Part shown: one piece after another, positions 1 to 7,501 of the stretch
Layout: every line of letters begins with the position of its first letter
Numbering within the stretch: position 1 is the stretch's first letter
Source of the DNA: Acidimicrobiales bacterium
GTDB lineage: Bacteria > Actinomycetota > Acidimicrobiia > Acidimicrobiales > Palsa-688
DNA: 26,304 nt
NCBI GenBank assembly: GCA_019241495.1
Contig: JAFAWZ010000059.1
Coordinates: forward strand, 1 to 26,304
Direction of reading: 5' to 3'
The notes under the pieces: generated by a model
The model's database searches: none
Told to the model about the DNA's origin: nothing
The model's input: the letters and a program-made list of their open reading frames with translations, nothing else
Position numbers and translations under genes: made by a program

Positions 1-822
1 GCCGTGGCGGGCCAGGCGGGTCGGCAGCACGCAGTCGAACATGTCTACGCCGCGCAGCACGGCTTCGAGGATGGAGACCGGGTCCCCCACCCCCATCAGG
101 TAGCGGGGCTGGTCGACCGGTAGCTCGGCGATGGCCGCTTCGAGCGCGGGCAGGGTGGCTTCCAGGGGCTCGCCGACCGACAGGCCGCCGATGGCGTAGC
201 CGTCGAAGTCGAGGGCCACGGTGCGTGCCGCGTACTCGGCCCGCAGGGCAGGAGACACGCCCCCTTGCACGATGCCGAACAGGCTCTGGTCGGGCCGTTG
301 GTGCAGCGCCCGAGCCCGGCCGGCCCACGCCAGCGTCCGGGCCGCCGCGCTGCGCACCTCCTCCTCGGAGGCGGGCAGGCCGCAACAGACGTCCAGGGCC
401 ATCTGGATGTCGGCTCCGATCAGCTCCTGCAGTTGCACGGCCCGCTCGGGCGTGAGGCGGTGGCGGGACCCGTCGTAGATCGAACGAAACGTCACGCCTT
501 CGCTGTCCACCTCGGGGGCGAGGGAGAAGACCTGGAACCCGCCGGAGTCGGTCAGCATGTGGCCATCCCAGCCGGTGAAGCGGTGCAGGCCCCCCAGGGC
601 TGCGATGGTCTCGGCCCCGGGACGCAGCATGAGATGGTACGTGTTGCCCAGCACGACCTCAGGGCCGATCTGCTCGAGGTCGGCGGCGTCGAGCAGCTTG
701 ACCGCTCCCCTGGTTCCGACGGGCATGAAGCACGGAGTGCGGAACGTTCCGCGCGCCGTCGTCACCAATCCGGCCCGGGCCGCCCCGTCGGCGGCTTCGA
801 GATGGAACGCAGCCCGGTTCAT
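1..822 (-). CDS. tgt: tRNA-guanine(34) transglycosylase (Tgt), C-terminus cut by window edge
   Basis: Exchanges guanine for a 7-deazaguanine precursor (preQ1 in bacteria) at wobble position 34 of GUN-anticodon tRNAs, the entry step of queuosine modification. The 274 visible residues carry the family landmarks: TDSGGFQ at 91-97 with the general-base Asp92, GGLSVGE at 212-218, and GVDMFDC ending near 264, whose Asp263 aligns with the nucleophilic Asp of the family. The zinc-binding Cys3-His site lies beyond the left edge, so about 100 residues are missing. The ATG start overlaps the queA stop as ATGA, indicating translational coupling with queA, which supplies the next pathway step. Identity is secure; only the end is unseen. 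Confidence 0.95.
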   Translation of the reverse strand, partial: MNRAAFHLEAADGAARAGLVTTARGTFRTPCFMPVGTRGAVKLLDAADLEQIGPEVVLGNTYHLMLRPGAETIAALGGLHRFTGWDGHMLTDSGGFQVFSLAPEVDSEGVTFRSIYDGSRHRLTPERAVQLQELIGADIQMALDVCCGLPASEEEVRSAAARTLAWAGRARALHQRPDQSLFGIVQGGVSPALRAEYAARTVALDFDGYAIGGLSVGEPLEATLPALEAAIAELPVDQPRYLMGVGDPVSILEAVLRGVDMFDCVLPTRLARHG

Positions 823-1862
823 GCCCGGCCCACGACCATGGCGTCGCCGAAGGACAAGAACCGGTAGCCCTCGGCCAGGGCCGCCGCGTAGATGTCCCGC
901 CAGCGCGGCCCGGTGAACGCCTCGAGGAGCAGCAGCAGGGTGGATCGGGGCAGGTGGAAGTTCGTCAGCAGGACATCCACCACGGAAAAAGAGAACCCCG
1001 GGCGGATGAACAGCTCGCTCTCGCCCTCCAGGCTGCTCGTGGAAGCGGCCGTCTCCAGAGCGCGCACCGTTGTCGTACCGATGGCGACGACCCGCCGGGC
1101 GGATCGGCATGCCGCCCAGGTGGACTCGGGCACGCGGTAGCGCTCCCGGTGGATGACGTGGTTCTCGACCCGGTCGGACTTGACGGGCCGGAACGTCGCC
1201 AAGCCAACGGCCAGGTCGACCGAGCAGACGGCCGCGCCGCGCGCCTTCACCTGCTCCAACAGGTCAGCCGTGAGGTGCAGCCCGGCGGTGGGCGCGGCGA
1301 CCGAGCCGGGTTGGTCGGCGTAGACAGTCTGGTAGCGGTCGGGGTCGGACAGCTCGCGGTGGATGTACGGCGGCAGGGCCATCTTCCCGGCCCGCTGGAG
1401 GACCGGTCCGATCGGCTGGTGGAAGCGGATCCGGCGCTGGCCGCCATCCAGCCGGGCCCCGATCTCCAGCACCGGTTCGTCGCCTCGCCCGGCCCAGCCG
1501 GGCAGGCCCAACACGGTGCCGGGAGGCAGGCGCCGGCCGGGCCGGACGAGGGCCGTCCATCCGGCCGGGTCTGCGTGTTCTGTCTGCTCTGTCCCCGGAT
1601 CAGGCTGGAGATCCGGTTCGAGGAGGAGCACTTCGGCCGCCCCGCCCGATCGCTTCTCGAGGGCGAGCCGGGCCGGGATGACCCGGGAGTCGTTGACGAC
1701 CACGGCGTCCCCGGGGCCGATCAGCTCGGGAAGGTCCCACACCCGCCGGTGGACCAGTGCCCCCGACGGGTCCAGCGCGTCGAGCAGGCGGGCGGAGTGG
1801 CGCGGCTCGACCGGCGTCTGGGCTATGGCCGCTTCGGGCAGGTCGTAGTCCGGGACCTCCAC
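819..1862 (-). CDS. queA: S-adenosylmethionine:tRNA ribosyltransferase-isomerase (QueA)
   Basis: Transfers and isomerises the ribosyl group of SAM onto preQ1-modified tRNA to give epoxyqueuosine. The 347-residue length is normal for the family. It begins with the typical DYDLPEAAIAQTPVEPR segment and continues through VVNDSRVIPARL, a GAAVCSVDLAVGLATFRPV core and a C-terminal NFHLPRSTLLLL motif. The start is GTG, in the short gap 25 bp after the ruvB stop; no strong ribosome-binding site is seen. The gene lies between ruvB and tgt on one strand and probably belongs to the ruvCAB transcript. Presence of both queA and tgt implies queuosine tRNA, which many actinobacteria such as mycobacteria lack. 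Confidence 0.95.
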   Translation of the reverse strand: MEVPDYDLPEAAIAQTPVEPRHSARLLDALDPSGALVHRRVWDLPELIGPGDAVVVNDSRVIPARLALEKRSGGAAEVLLLEPDLQPDPGTEQTEHADPAGWTALVRPGRRLPPGTVLGLPGWAGRGDEPVLEIGARLDGGQRRIRFHQPIGPVLQRAGKMALPPYIHRELSDPDRYQTVYADQPGSVAAPTAGLHLTADLLEQVKARGAAVCSVDLAVGLATFRPVKSDRVENHVIHRERYRVPESTWAACRSARRVVAIGTTTVRALETAASTSSLEGESELFIRPGFSFSVVDVLLTNFHLPRSTLLLLLEAFTGPRWRDIYAAALAEGYRFLSFGDAMVVGRA

Positions 1863-1887
1863 GGTCCCGACGGTCTAGTCGATCTGG

Positions 1888-2931
1888 TCAGAACAGGGGA
1901 TCAGGCTCCGGCGGCCGGTCCAACACTGGCGCGCTCAGCCCGAGGTGGTCCCAGGCCTGCTGGGTAGCGACGCGTCCCCGCGGGGTGCGCATCAACAGCC
2001 CGAGCTGCAACAGGAAGGGCTCGTAGACGTCTTCGACCGTGTCGGTCTCCTCCCCCACGCTCACCGCCAGGGTGGAAAGCCCGACCGGGCCACCGCCGAA
2101 GCGGGCGCATACCGCGTCGAGGATGGCGCGGTCCACCTTGTCGAGCCCGAGGTCGTCCACTCCGAACAACTCCAGGCCCCGCCGGGCCACACCCAGGTCC
2201 ACGGTTCCGTCCCCGCGCACCTCGGCGAAGTCCCGGACCCGCTTCAGGAGCCGGTTGGCGATGCGGGGCGTGCCCCGGGACCGGCGGGCGATCTCGGCCG
2301 CCCCGTCGCGGTCGATGGCGACGTCGAGGATGCGAGCCGAACGCCCGATTATGTCCTCCAGGTCGGCCGGGTCGTAGTAGTCCAGCCGGGCCACGAAGCC
2401 GAACCGGTCGCGAAGCGGCCCGGTGATCAGCCCGGTCCGGGTGGTAGCGCCGACCAACGTGAAGCGGGGCAGGTCCAGGCGGATGGTGCGGGCGCTCGGC
2501 CCTTTGCCGAGCACGATGTCGAACTGGAAGTCCTCCATGGCCGGGTAGAGGATCTCTTCCACTGCCCGCCCGAGCCGGTGGATCTCGTCGACGAACAAGA
2601 CGTCGCCTTCCACCAGGTTGGTGAGCACGGCGGCGAGGTCCCCGGCTCGCACCAGGGCCGGTCCCGACGTGACGCGCAGGCCGGCGCCGACCTCGTTGGC
2701 CACTATCCCGGCCAGGCTGGTCTTGCCCAGGCCGGGCGGGCCGGCGAAGAGCAGATGATCGACCGGTTGGTCCCGCCGGCGGGCCGCTTCGAGCATGATC
2801 TCCAAGTGCTCTTTGAGCTGGGCCTGGCCCACGAACTCGGCCAGCCGGCGGGGCCGTAGGTGGACCTCTTCAGCTGACTCAACCGGGTCGGCCGTCGGGG
2901 CCACCGGCCGCCCCATTCCCTCCTCGCGCAC
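1888..2931 (-). CDS. ruvB: Holliday junction branch migration ATPase RuvB
   Basis: AAA+ hexameric motor that, with RuvA, drives branch migration of Holliday junctions. Seen: Walker A GPPGLGKT at about 64-71, Walker B with DEIH at 115-118, sensor-1 region VGATTRTG, arginine-finger region GPLRDRFGF, and the C-terminal winged-helix domain with GLSTLAVSVGEE. The length of 347 aa is standard. The start is uncertain. The GTG at 2931 lies 3 bp after the ruvA stop but has no clear ribosome-binding site. An in-frame ATG five codons later has AGGAGG only 2 bp upstream, which is too close to be ideal. Order ruvC-ruvA-ruvB is the conventional operon. Confidence 0.96.
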   Translation of the reverse strand: MREEGMGRPVAPTADPVESAEEVHLRPRRLAEFVGQAQLKEHLEIMLEAARRRDQPVDHLLFAGPPGLGKTSLAGIVANEVGAGLRVTSGPALVRAGDLAAVLTNLVEGDVLFVDEIHRLGRAVEEILYPAMEDFQFDIVLGKGPSARTIRLDLPRFTLVGATTRTGLITGPLRDRFGFVARLDYYDPADLEDIIGRSARILDVAIDRDGAAEIARRSRGTPRIANRLLKRVRDFAEVRGDGTVDLGVARRGLELFGVDDLGLDKVDRAILDAVCARFGGGPVGLSTLAVSVGEETDTVEDVYEPFLLQLGLLMRTPRGRVATQQAWDHLGLSAPVLDRPPEPDPLF

Positions 2932-2934
2932 TTG

Positions 2935-3573
2935 CTACCGGGCCGCCGCCAGCTCGCGCAGGGCCAGGCGGACCTGGTCCTCGACCGAGCCGTCGGAGGG
3001 TAGGACGGCGAGCGCGTGGCGGATCTCGTCGGCTGCGTAGCCGAGCGACGCCAGGGCGGTGCGCACGTCGGCTCGCACATCGGCTGTCGCCGCCGGGTCT
3101 CCTCCCTCCACCAGCTTGATGACCGGCTCGTCGAGGTCGATGTCGAGGCGGGATTTGAGCTCGACCACCAGCCGGGCGGCGGTCTTCGGGCCGATGCCCG
3201 GTACCAGGGTGAGCGCACCGGTGTCGTCGGCTTGAACGGCGCGGTGCAAAGCGGCCGGCGAGTGCGCCGACAACAGGGCCAGCGCGACCGACGGCCCCAC
3301 CCCGTGGGCGCCGATGAGCGCCTCGAAGCAGGCCCGCTCGTCGCGGGTGGCAAATCCGTACAACACGATGGCGTCTTCTCGCACATGGGTGTGGATGTGC
3401 AAGAAGACCGAGGCGCCGAGAGCGTCCAGAGGTCCGCCTCTCGGCCGGCCATTTGGTGGGCTGGTCGGCGCCACGACCCGGTAGCCGACCCCGCCCACCT
3501 CCACCAGCAGCTCCGACCCGCCCCCGGGGCGGAGGCGCCGGTCAAGCAGGGTGCCGCGCAGCGAGCCGATCAA
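2935..3573 (-). CDS. ruvA: Holliday junction-binding protein RuvA
   Basis: Tetrameric protein that holds the Holliday junction square-planar and recruits RuvB. The 212-residue protein has the N-terminal OB-fold (MIGSLRGTLLDR), two helix-hairpin-helix motifs (IGAHGVGPSVALALL and LVPGIGPKTAARLVVELK) and a C-terminal helical domain ending near VRLALRELAAAR that should bind RuvB. Compared with the usual family sequence, the loop around SPPNGRPRGGPLDALG in the OB-fold looks a few residues longer. The start is TTG, supported by a GAGGGGG ribosome-binding site 8 bp upstream. It follows ruvC by 25 bp and precedes ruvB by 3 bp. Confidence 0.95.
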   Translation of the reverse strand: MIGSLRGTLLDRRLRPGGGSELLVEVGGVGYRVVAPTSPPNGRPRGGPLDALGASVFLHIHTHVREDAIVLYGFATRDERACFEALIGAHGVGPSVALALLSAHSPAALHRAVQADDTGALTLVPGIGPKTAARLVVELKSRLDIDLDEPVIKLVEGGDPAATADVRADVRTALASLGYAADEIRHALAVLPSDGSVEDQVRLALRELAAAR

Positions 3574-3598
3574 CGTAGGAACCCCCTCGCTGCCCCGG

Positions 3599-4096
3599 TC
3601 ACCGGGCCGCCCCGGCGGCGGAGCGCAGCCCGGCTCCCGACAGATGGGTGATGGCCAGCGCCAGGGCGTCGGCCCGGTCCGCCGGACGAGGCGCCTCGCT
3701 CAGACCGAGCAGGACCTTCACCATGGCTTGGACCTGCTCCTTGGAGGCCGAGCCGTAGCCGGCCACGGCCATCTTGACCTCGTTCGGGCTGTACTGCACC
3801 ACCGGGTAACCCCGCCGGGCCGCGGCGGCCAGGGCCAGGCCGCTGGCCTGGCCGACCGACATGGCGGTGCGGGCGTTCACCTGGAACAGGACCCGCTCCA
3901 CGACGACGACATCGGGATGGAGGTCGTCGAGCAGATCCTCCAGATCGGCCCACAAGCGGGCCAGGCGCTCACTTATGGGCAGCTCCGGGGGCGTGACCAG
4001 GTGACCGAAGGCCACCGGGGTCAGGCCACCGCCTTGTCCGGAGACGGCCCCGTAGCCGCAGCGGGACAGCCCGGGGTCGATCCCGAGGGCAAACAC
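3599..4096 (-). CDS. ruvC: Holliday junction resolvase RuvC
   Basis: Homodimeric endonuclease that cleaves Holliday junctions symmetrically. The chosen GTG start gives 165 aa beginning MFALGIDPGLSRCGYG, matching the family N-terminus. The acidic catalytic set is visible: Asp in LGIDPG, Glu in VVVVERVLF, and the pair in PADRADALALA near the C-terminus. The frame stays open further upstream, but that part has no family similarity. There is no ribosome-binding site. Instead a TAGTAT -10 element lies exactly 7 bp before the GTG, suggesting a leaderless mRNA. A LexA-type box covers this start, so SOS control is likely, as known for ruvC of mycobacteria. Confidence 0.94.
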   Translation of the reverse strand: MFALGIDPGLSRCGYGAVSGQGGGLTPVAFGHLVTPPELPISERLARLWADLEDLLDDLHPDVVVVERVLFQVNARTAMSVGQASGLALAAAARRGYPVVQYSPNEVKMAVAGYGSASKEQVQAMVKVLLGLSEAPRPADRADALALAITHLSGAGLRSAAGAAR

Positions 4097-4109
4097 GTGT
4101 TCGATACTA
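4090..4109 (-). promoter_or_regulatory. LexA/SOS box overlapping a leaderless ruvC promoter
   Basis: On the minus strand, CGAACACGTGTTTG (4103 down to 4090) fits the Gram-positive LexA consensus CGAACRNRYGTTYG at every position, and matches 10 of 12 specified bases of the mycobacterial TCGAAC-N4-GTTCGA form. It directly follows a TAGTAT -10 hexamer (4109 to 4104). With a 7-bp spacer the transcript would begin at the GTG start codon (4096), placing the repressor site across the transcription start. The match is read from sequence; LexA binding is inferred. Confidence 0.8.
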
Positions 4110-4173
4110 GCAGCGGTAACGGAGGGGTTGGTGGATAGCCGCCCCGGCCTCGGCCGTACCGGTTTTCTGTGGG

Positions 4174-4202
4174 CGCTGGTTGCCGTTTCGTGACGACCAG
4201 CG
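4174..4202 (-). terminator. Possible hairpin between yebC and ruvC
   Basis: CGCTGGT (4174-4180) pairs with ACCAGCG (4196-4202), a 7-bp stem with a 15-nt loop, 55 to 83 bp beyond the yebC stop and before the ruvC promoter. No T-tract follows the stem; a short T-run on the minus strand near 4225 lies before it. It could be an intrinsic terminator of the weak actinobacterial kind or chance. The rest of the 160-bp gap shows no gene. Confidence 0.25.
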
Positions 4203-4256
4203 ACTGCAGAACGCGGTCGGGACCAAAAAACTGCCAGTGAAACGACATGAAAGGCG

Positions 4257-5024
4257 TTATGCCTCGACCATCTCCAAGACTGAGTCGGGTATGTCGAAGT
4301 TGGCGTAGACGTTTTGCACGTCGTCGTGGTCCTCCAGGAGGTCCACGAGGTGCAGGACCTTCTTGGCGCCCGCCTCGTTGTCCAAGGCGACAGTGGTGGT
4401 CGCCAGCATGGTGGCCTCCGCCGAGTCGACTGGAAAGCCCGCCTCATCGACGGCGGCTCGGACGGTGGCCACCTCGCTCGGAGGCGTGGTGACCTGCCAG
4501 TGGTCGCCGGCGTCGGTGATGTCCTCTGCGCCCGCGTCGAGGGCCACGAGCATCAGGTCGTCCTCGGCGATCGGACCGGAGCCCGGTCCCGTCTTGGCCA
4601 CCAGGATGACGCCCTTGCGCTCGAACTGCCAGGACACCGCGCCCGGCTCGGCCATGGACCCCCCGTTCTTGGAGAAGGTGGACCGGATGTCGGCACCGGT
4701 GCGGTTCCGGTTGTCGGTCAGGCATTCGACGATCACGGCCACCCCGCTCGGGGCGTAGCCCTCGTATGACACCTGCTCGTAGCGGACGCCCTCCAGCTCG
4801 CCGGTTCCCCGCTTGATGGCCCGCTCGATCGTGTCGAGGGGCACCGAGGCCTCCCGCGCCTTCTGGAACATGGTCCGAAGCGTCGGGTTGGAGTCGGGAT
4901 CACCCCCGCCTTCGCGCGCCGCTACCTCCACCTGGCGGATCAGCTTGGCGAAGAGCTTCCCCCGAGCCTTGTCGGCCGCACCCTTCTTGTGCTTGATGGT
5001 CGCCCACTTGCTGTGGCCGGACAT
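4257..5024 (-). CDS. yebC: YebC/PmpR family protein (TACO1-like)
   Basis: Member of the widely conserved YebC family, described as DNA-binding regulators and, for some members, as factors that relieve ribosome stalling. The 255-residue protein starts with the hallmark MSGHSKWATIKHKKGAADK and keeps the full three-domain length. Further signatures are GGDPDSNPTLR and the acidic mid-region NGGSMAEPGAVSWQFERKG. A strong AGGAGG ribosome-binding site 8 bp before the ATG overlaps the pdxT stop codon, so the two genes are probably co-transcribed. The neighbourhood pdxS-pdxT-yebC-ruvC is conserved among actinobacteria. Identity is firm; whether it acts on DNA or the ribosome here cannot be told. Confidence 0.95.
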   Translation of the reverse strand: MSGHSKWATIKHKKGAADKARGKLFAKLIRQVEVAAREGGGDPDSNPTLRTMFQKAREASVPLDTIERAIKRGTGELEGVRYEQVSYEGYAPSGVAVIVECLTDNRNRTGADIRSTFSKNGGSMAEPGAVSWQFERKGVILVAKTGPGSGPIAEDDLMLVALDAGAEDITDAGDHWQVTTPPSEVATVRAAVDEAGFPVDSAEATMLATTTVALDNEAGAKKVLHLVDLLEDHDDVQNVYANFDIPDSVLEMVEA

Positions 5025-5036
5025 ACCTGCTGCCTC

Positions 5037-5699
5037 CTATCGTTCGGCTCGTTGGGCGCCGGTTGCGCCGGTGCATGACTGGATCGGTGAGCCCGCCCCC
5101 CGGAGGAAGAGCTCGTGGAGTCTCGGGTCCGCCGACAACTCCGGATGGAAGGCGGCTACGAGAACCGGCCCTCTCCGGCACAGCACCGGCTGGGGGCGAC
5201 CGTCGGGGTCGTCACGGCCCGGAAGCGACGCGAGCACCTCGACGTCGGGCCCGACCCGCTCCACCACCGGGGCCCGGATGAACACGGCGTGGAAGGGCTC
5301 CTCCAACCCGTCGACCTCGAGGTCGGTCTCGAACGAGTCGACCTGGCGGCCGAAGGCGTTGCGCCGCACCGCGATGTCGATGGCCCTCAGCGTGCGCTGG
5401 TCGGGCCGGCCGTCCAAGACCTCGCTGGCGAGGAGGATCATTCCGGCACAGGTGCCGAACGCCGGCATCCCGCCGCGCAGCCGGTCGGTGAGCGGAGCGA
5501 GCAGATCCGAGGTTTGCACCAGCACCGACATGGTGGTGGACTCCCCGCCCGGAAGCACGAGCATGCCCACCGATTCGAGATCAGCCGGGGTGCGAACCTC
5601 GATCGGCTCCACCCCGAGGCCCGAGAGCACCTGGGCGTGCTCGCGTACCGCGCCCTGAAGGGCGAGAATGCCGACTTTCGATCCGTAGCTCTCGTGCAC
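5037..5699 (-). CDS. pdxT: Pyridoxal 5-phosphate synthase glutaminase subunit PdxT
   Basis: Class I glutamine amidotransferase that hydrolyses glutamine and channels ammonia to PdxS for PLP formation. Seen: KVGILALQGAVREH near the start, LVLPGGESTT, the nucleophile Cys84 in FGTCAGM, and the His185/Glu187 pair in AAFHPEL. The 220 aa is slightly above the usual 190-200 because of an N-terminal MHESYGS and a short C-terminal tail. The start is GTG. A possible -10 TACCAT lies at 5733 to 5728, giving a short leader. The 93-bp gap to pdxS contains a weak 6-bp hairpin (5761-5776) just past the pdxS stop and an ATCAGCTGAT palindrome, so pdxT may have its own promoter. Confidence 0.95.
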   Translation of the reverse strand: MHESYGSKVGILALQGAVREHAQVLSGLGVEPIEVRTPADLESVGMLVLPGGESTTMSVLVQTSDLLAPLTDRLRGGMPAFGTCAGMILLASEVLDGRPDQRTLRAIDIAVRRNAFGRQVDSFETDLEVDGLEEPFHAVFIRAPVVERVGPDVEVLASLPGRDDPDGRPQPVLCRRGPVLVAAFHPELSADPRLHELFLRGAGSPIQSCTGATGAQRAER

Positions 5700-5792
5700 C
5701 TGGCGGGATCTTTCCCATCAGCTGATCATGGTACCGGCCCGCCTCACCCCACGTCGGGCCCACCGGACTACCGGTGTCAGTCTGTGTGTTCG

Positions 5793-6689
5793 TTACCAGC
5801 CTCGCTCCGACAGCCGGGTCTCGACCGTCGAAACCTCCTCGCCCCGCATGGCCTCACCGAGGCCCCGGCTCACCTTGGCCACCATCTGGGCGTCCTTGTA
5901 GTGGGTGGTCGCTTCCACGATGGCCCGGGCGAAGCGAGGCGGGTCCGAGCTTTTGAAGATGCCGCTGCCGACGAAGCACGCCTCGGCGCCGAGCTGCATG
6001 ACCAGCGCGGCGTCAGCAGGTGTGGCGATCCCGCCCGCGCAGAACAACGGGACGGGCATCTTGCCCGTCTCGGCCAGCTCCTGGACCAGGCCGACGGGAG
6101 CTTGCAGCTCCTTGGCCCACTGGTAGATCTCCGCCGAGTCGGCCTGGGTGATCTTACGGATGTCGCCGAGGATCGAACGCAGGTGGCGAACCGCCTCTTT
6201 GATGTCGCCGGTGCCCGCCTCCCCCTTCGACCTGATCATGGCGGCGCCCTCCGAGACCCGGCGCAGCGCCTCCCCGAGGTTCGTGGCCCCGCAGACGAAG
6301 GGCACGGTGAAGGCCCACTTGTCGATGTGATGGGCCTCGTCGGCCGGGGTGAGCACCTCGCTCTCGTCCACGTAGTCGACGCCGAGGGCCTCGAGAACCT
6401 GGGCCTCTGCGAAGTGGCCGATACGGGCCTTGGCCATCACGGGAATGGTGACGACCGCCTTGATGCCCTCGATGAGCGCCGGGTCGCTCATGCGAGCCAC
6501 ACCGCCTTCGCGCCGGATGTCAGCCGGGACCCGCTCGAGAGCCATCACCGCCACCGCCCCGGCGTCCTCGGCAACCTTGGCTTGGTCGGGTGTGACGACG
6601 TCCATGATGACGCCACCGCGCAACATCTCGGCCAGTCCCCGCTTTACGAGGTCGGTGCCGGTGCGGCGGGAAGGTTCGGGGGAGGCCAT
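5793..6689 (-). CDS. pdxS: Pyridoxal 5-phosphate synthase lyase subunit PdxS
   Basis: Condenses ribose 5-phosphate, glyceraldehyde 3-phosphate and PdxT-derived ammonia into PLP in a 12-mer barrel complex. From the ATG at 6689 the protein has 298 aa. Catalytic positions are visible: Asp30 in GVIMDVVTP, Lys87 in PVMAKARIGH (first Schiff base) and Lys155 in MIRSKGEAGTG (second lysine). An in-frame start 14 codons upstream (6731) would add a non-conserved MAVPHGGPARKLGA. I prefer 6689 because TAAACT lies exactly 7 bp before the ATG, the same leaderless geometry as ruvC and thrS. PdxT lies just downstream, completing the ribose-5-phosphate-dependent PLP pathway. Confidence 0.95.
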   Translation of the reverse strand: MASPEPSRRTGTDLVKRGLAEMLRGGVIMDVVTPDQAKVAEDAGAVAVMALERVPADIRREGGVARMSDPALIEGIKAVVTIPVMAKARIGHFAEAQVLEALGVDYVDESEVLTPADEAHHIDKWAFTVPFVCGATNLGEALRRVSEGAAMIRSKGEAGTGDIKEAVRHLRSILGDIRKITQADSAEIYQWAKELQAPVGLVQELAETGKMPVPLFCAGGIATPADAALVMQLGAEACFVGSGIFKSSDPPRFARAIVEATTHYKDAQMVAKVSRGLGEAMRGEEVSTVETRLSERGW

Positions 6690-6696
6690 GGCGCCC

Positions 6697-6702
6697 AGTT
6701 TA
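6697..6702 (-). promoter_or_regulatory. Probable -10 element for leaderless pdxS
   Basis: TAAACT on the minus strand fits the actinobacterial TANNNT -10 pattern. The spacer to the pdxS ATG is 7 bp, so transcription would start at the start codon. No ribosome-binding site is seen upstream of that ATG. The -35 region is not recognisable. Confidence 0.55.
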
Positions 6703-6741
6703 CGGGCCGGGCCGCCATGCGGAACGGCCAAAAAGACCTCG

Positions 6742-7473
6742 TCACAGCTCGCGCAGTGCTTCGACCCGTTCGCGAAGCGCCAGCCGCCCTCGGCCCGAAG
6801 AGCCTGAAGAGCCGGAAGACGACGGTTGCGGATCGACCATCCACAGGTGGGACATGTAGGTGGGCTGGCCGACCACTTCCGCCCCCTGGCTCTCGATCTT
6901 CTCGAGCGCCGAAGCCAACGCGGGCGGATAGCGCGTGAGCGAGATGGCGCCCTGGTCGGCCCCAGCGTCGGCGTCGGCGGCCAGCGCCAAGGGGCGACCG
7001 ATCCCGTAGGCGGCGGCCAGGACGGTGCCGGGAAGGGTCTCGCCGTGGCGAATCAGGTACAGCTGCTCGGCCAGGACGGCCTCGAGCTCAATCCGGTCGA
7101 GCTGTTCCAAAAGGCCCGATGTGACGGCCAGGACGGCCTTGGACGGGTTGGTGCCGGCGGCGAGGGCGTTGAGCCCGGAGCTCTCCACGACCCGCAGGTG
7201 AGGCTGCCGCACCCCGGCACCGGTGCTCAGCCCCTCGACCAGGTTGCACAGCCTGGCATCCCGCTTGGGATCGGCCGGCGACCCGCCGATGCGCGCCGCC
7301 ACCCGCCGATCGGCGGTCAGGCGTAGACCGCCAGCCAGCCCGGCCCCGATGACGACGAGCGCAATGACCGCCGCCAGCCAGCCCGCCGCGAACAACACGA
7401 CGAGGGCCGCGATCACCGCCGGGATCAGGCTGGAGGCGACGGTCATCCGAGCCGCCCGCTGTTTCGGGGTCAC
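6742..7473 (-). CDS. Membrane-anchored M48 (HtpX-like) peptidase homologue without catalytic residues
   Basis: Two hydrophobic N-terminal segments (about residues 13-30 and 32-50) are followed by a region laid out like M48 peptidases: a VVESSGLNALAAGTNPSKAV stretch where active enzymes have NAFATG, then a VTSGLLEQLDRIELEAVLAE segment. At the zinc site, where the family has HELSH, this protein has EQLYL (residues 136-140), so both His and the Glu are gone. The third-ligand region (ADADAGADQGA, about 166-176) has Asp169 where Glu is expected. The downstream LTRYPPALASALEKI and the final RERVEALREL keep the family pattern. A Ser/Gly-rich linker (218-228) precedes the C-terminal helix. Probably a non-peptidase derivative; role unknown. 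GTG start, with TACCAT 9 bp upstream. Confidence 0.75.
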   Translation of the reverse strand: MTPKQRAARMTVASSLIPAVIAALVVLFAAGWLAAVIALVVIGAGLAGGLRLTADRRVAARIGGSPADPKRDARLCNLVEGLSTGAGVRQPHLRVVESSGLNALAAGTNPSKAVLAVTSGLLEQLDRIELEAVLAEQLYLIRHGETLPGTVLAAAYGIGRPLALAADADAGADQGAISLTRYPPALASALEKIESQGAEVVGQPTYMSHLWMVDPQPSSSGSSGSSGRGRLALRERVEALREL

Positions 7474-7501
7474 AACCGAGCGATGGTAGGCGGGCGGCAG
7501 A

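Noticed and set aside
4021..4248. A 75-codon minus-strand frame in the yebC-ruvC gap
   Set aside because: It overlaps the ruvC promoter and start in another frame, has no ribosome-binding site and no recognisable sequence.
5761..5776. Short hairpin CACCGG-ACTA-CCGGTG between pdxS and pdxT as a terminator
   Set aside because: A 6-bp stem without a T-tract is too common in this base composition to call.
5115..6938. A 607-codon open frame on the plus strand across pdxT and pdxS
   Set aside because: It is antisense to two well-identified genes, has low-complexity His/Gly/Arg-rich translation and no family resemblance; such shadow frames are expected at this G+C content.
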